DNA of 64,000 nt, taken from contig CAJOFY010000010.1 of the NCBI GenBank assembly GCA_905233945.1, positions 44,930 through 108,929 of the forward strand. The letters are read 5' to 3'. This document shows, one piece after another, positions 63,055-64,000 of this stretch. The first letter of the stretch is position 1; the number at the start of each line of letters is the position of its first letter. The DNA comes from an uncultured bacterium. Its GTDB lineage: Bacteria > UBP6 > UBA1177. Both the position numbers and the translations under genes were made by a program. Under the pieces are notes generated by a model, which was not told the DNA's origin, ran no database searches, and was given only the letters and a program-made list of their open reading frames with translations.

Positions 63055-64000
63055 ATGAAGAAATTTTTTGTGGTTTTCGCGCTGTTAAGCGCAATGGTTC
63101 TGGTGATTTCGTGCGGCGGCGGTTCTAAACCCGTCGACACAAGCGACACTGGTGAAACCGTGACGGATGAAGACGGCGACACAGCTGACGAGAGTGAGCC
63201 GGCGGACGATTCTGAACCGTCAAGTGACACTGAACCCGACGATCCGGATAATTCCGATACAACGCCTGACAGCGGCGATTCTCAGCCTGACAACGATGCT
63301 GATTCTGATTCCGGTGATACGCAGCCGGACAGCGGCGATTCTCAGCCTGACAACGATGCTGACACGGATTCCGGCGATACCGTTCCCGATCAGGATACTG
63401 ACGCTGACACTGACACGGATACAACCCCGGTCGTTCCGTCGATGGAAGAGGGCATTTATCTCGGTATCATCGGCTTTAACAACGATCTGACCAAAAAGCC
63501 GATCAAGCGTCTGACTGATGCCAACAAGTCTGAGTTCAAGAGTTTTATAAACTCTCTTACGCAGTTGAATTTAACTGCGCTTTACTGGGCGGACTACAGC
63601 GCGCTGGATATGATGGAGAACTTTGAGATTTCTCCCGATTTGCAGCTTAAAAAGGTTGCACTTGTCACATTTACGGACGGTCTTGACAACCAGTCGCTTT
63701 CGTCTGACGATTTCAATCCAGGCCCGTACGACAGTCATGCCGATTATCTTGATGCCATCCACAGCATGATCATGGACGAAGACGGTATTCACGGGCAGCC
63801 GGTTACAGCTTATTCGATCGGTCTGAAAGGTGCGGACGTTACCGACGAAGCCAAATTCGAAAACACGCTGGAAATGCTGGCAACCGAGGAAACCGGAGAT
63901 GAGAAATATTTCTTCCGGGTCAGCGACATGAATGAGGTCGGCCAGCTGTTTGCAGATATTGCCGCAAGCCTTTACTCGGTTTCGACCACGATCAACGTCG
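63055..64000 (+). CDS. VWA-like acidic-linker lipoprotein, 3' end beyond the window
   Basis: The visible ~315 residues begin with a lipobox signal (LVISC) and a ~100-residue acidic DSGD/SQPD linker. A VWA-like domain follows: MEEGIYLGIIGFNND, LKKVALVTFTDGLDNQ and YSIGLKGADVTDEAKF. The usual DxSxS MIDAS motif is replaced by GFNND, so metal binding is doubtful. AAGGA lies about 7 nt before ATG 63055. It is a probable surface protein; the C-terminus is not visible. Confidence 0.85.
   Translation, partial: MKKFFVVFALLSAMVLVISCGGGSKPVDTSDTGETVTDEDGDTADESEPADDSEPSSDTEPDDPDNSDTTPDSGDSQPDNDADSDSGDTQPDSGDSQPDNDADTDSGDTVPDQDTDADTDTDTTPVVPSMEEGIYLGIIGFNNDLTKKPIKRLTDANKSEFKSFINSLTQLNLTALYWADYSALDMMENFEISPDLQLKKVALVTFTDGLDNQSLSSDDFNPGPYDSHADYLDAIHSMIMDEDGIHGQPVTAYSIGLKGADVTDEAKFENTLEMLATEETGDEKYFFRVSDMNEVGQLFADIAASLYSVSTTINV
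63268..63387 (+). repeat. 60-bp tandem repeat encoding the acidic linker
   Basis: Two tandem 60-bp units (63268-63327 and 63328-63387) share their first ~35 bases exactly and encode DSGDSQPDNDAD-type linker. The length is in frame. Confidence 0.8.

Noticed and set aside
62745..63230. In-frame N-terminal extension of metG by about 160 residues
   Set aside because: The added sequence is antisense to the next lipoprotein's linker and to its promoter; the TTG at 62744 has a proper ribosome-binding site and matches the family start.

Overview
The window comes from a Gram-negative bacterium. It encodes a LolA-like carrier, a BamA/TamA-type barrel, a LamB-like porin, a TonB-independent FeoAB iron importer, a prepilin peptidase and many lipobox lipoproteins. 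The mix of DUF1566 lipoproteins with Asp/Thr-rich linkers, thrombospondin-3-like calcium repeats and EGF-like repeats, plus half-size ChrA genes and mobile small cassettes, suggests an anaerobic gut or digester bacterium, possibly a delta-proteobacterial/Myxococcota-like lineage. That placement is inference: the window holds no rRNA gene and I saw no tRNA gene.

Layout. 1-3745 (minus): a three-gene cluster of an AlbA_2/HATPase regulator, a Fic protein and a GmrSD-type DUF262/DUF1524 nuclease that runs off the left edge. 3981-7649 (plus): enolase, a terminator, alanine racemase, then a second Fic gene behind a perfect palindrome. 7660-10467 (minus): prepilin peptidase, rlmN, lipA. 10644-15252 (plus): a giant acidic lipoprotein, a split chromate transporter and a HAD phosphatase. 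15249-17911 (minus): an MshEN/HD-GYP-like/receiver protein and a NagZ-like glycosidase. 18110-21323 (plus): a 5'-nucleotidase-like protein that has lost its metal ligands, a DUF805 protein, a possible small RNA and a DUF1566 lipoprotein. 21493-24535 (plus): ftsH (frameshifted as read), a lytic transglycosylase and pgsA. 24571-26732 (minus): a VWA/calcium-repeat lipoprotein with a homopolymer frameshift. 26886-35935 (mostly plus): NrnA, a ThiE-like protein, an orphan binding lipoprotein, an alpha-oxoamine synthase and two DUF1566 lipoproteins that flank a multi-hairpin element and an ORF6N gene. 35942-40546 (minus): a LolA/MMPL/ketosynthase/LMW-PTP operon. 40787-42221 (plus): a lipoprotein-type peptide deformylase and rsmE. 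42254-45317 (minus): ABC-F and an outer-membrane barrel. 45457-50038 (plus): an EGF-like lipoprotein, lexA, a LamB-like porin and purC. 50047-52549 (minus): feoAB and a FeoB-associated peptide. 52680-53984: an IS3-family element, next to a low-GC UvrA half-protein and a DUF3791/DUF3990 cassette. 56044-62744 (minus): potABCD and metG. 63055-end: another lipoprotein.

Two themes stand out. First, the cell invests in surface lipoproteins: seven genes share a signal peptide, a lipobox, an Asp-rich low-complexity stalk and a distal domain (DUF1566, CBM-like, VWA or EGF). Several share one promoter design, TTGnnn, 16 nt, TAAAAT, then a GCG discriminator and a T-rich leader. One ends in a stretch that looks like the variable region of a diversity-generating retroelement target. 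Second, several familiar enzymes have been rebuilt: a metal-ligand-free 5'-nucleotidase, a lipid-anchored deformylase, a PotD with a long acidic insert and C-terminal membrane anchor, a PotA with an enlarged C-terminus, and a degenerate HD-GYP protein. No CRISPR array, prophage structural gene or reverse transcriptase was seen.
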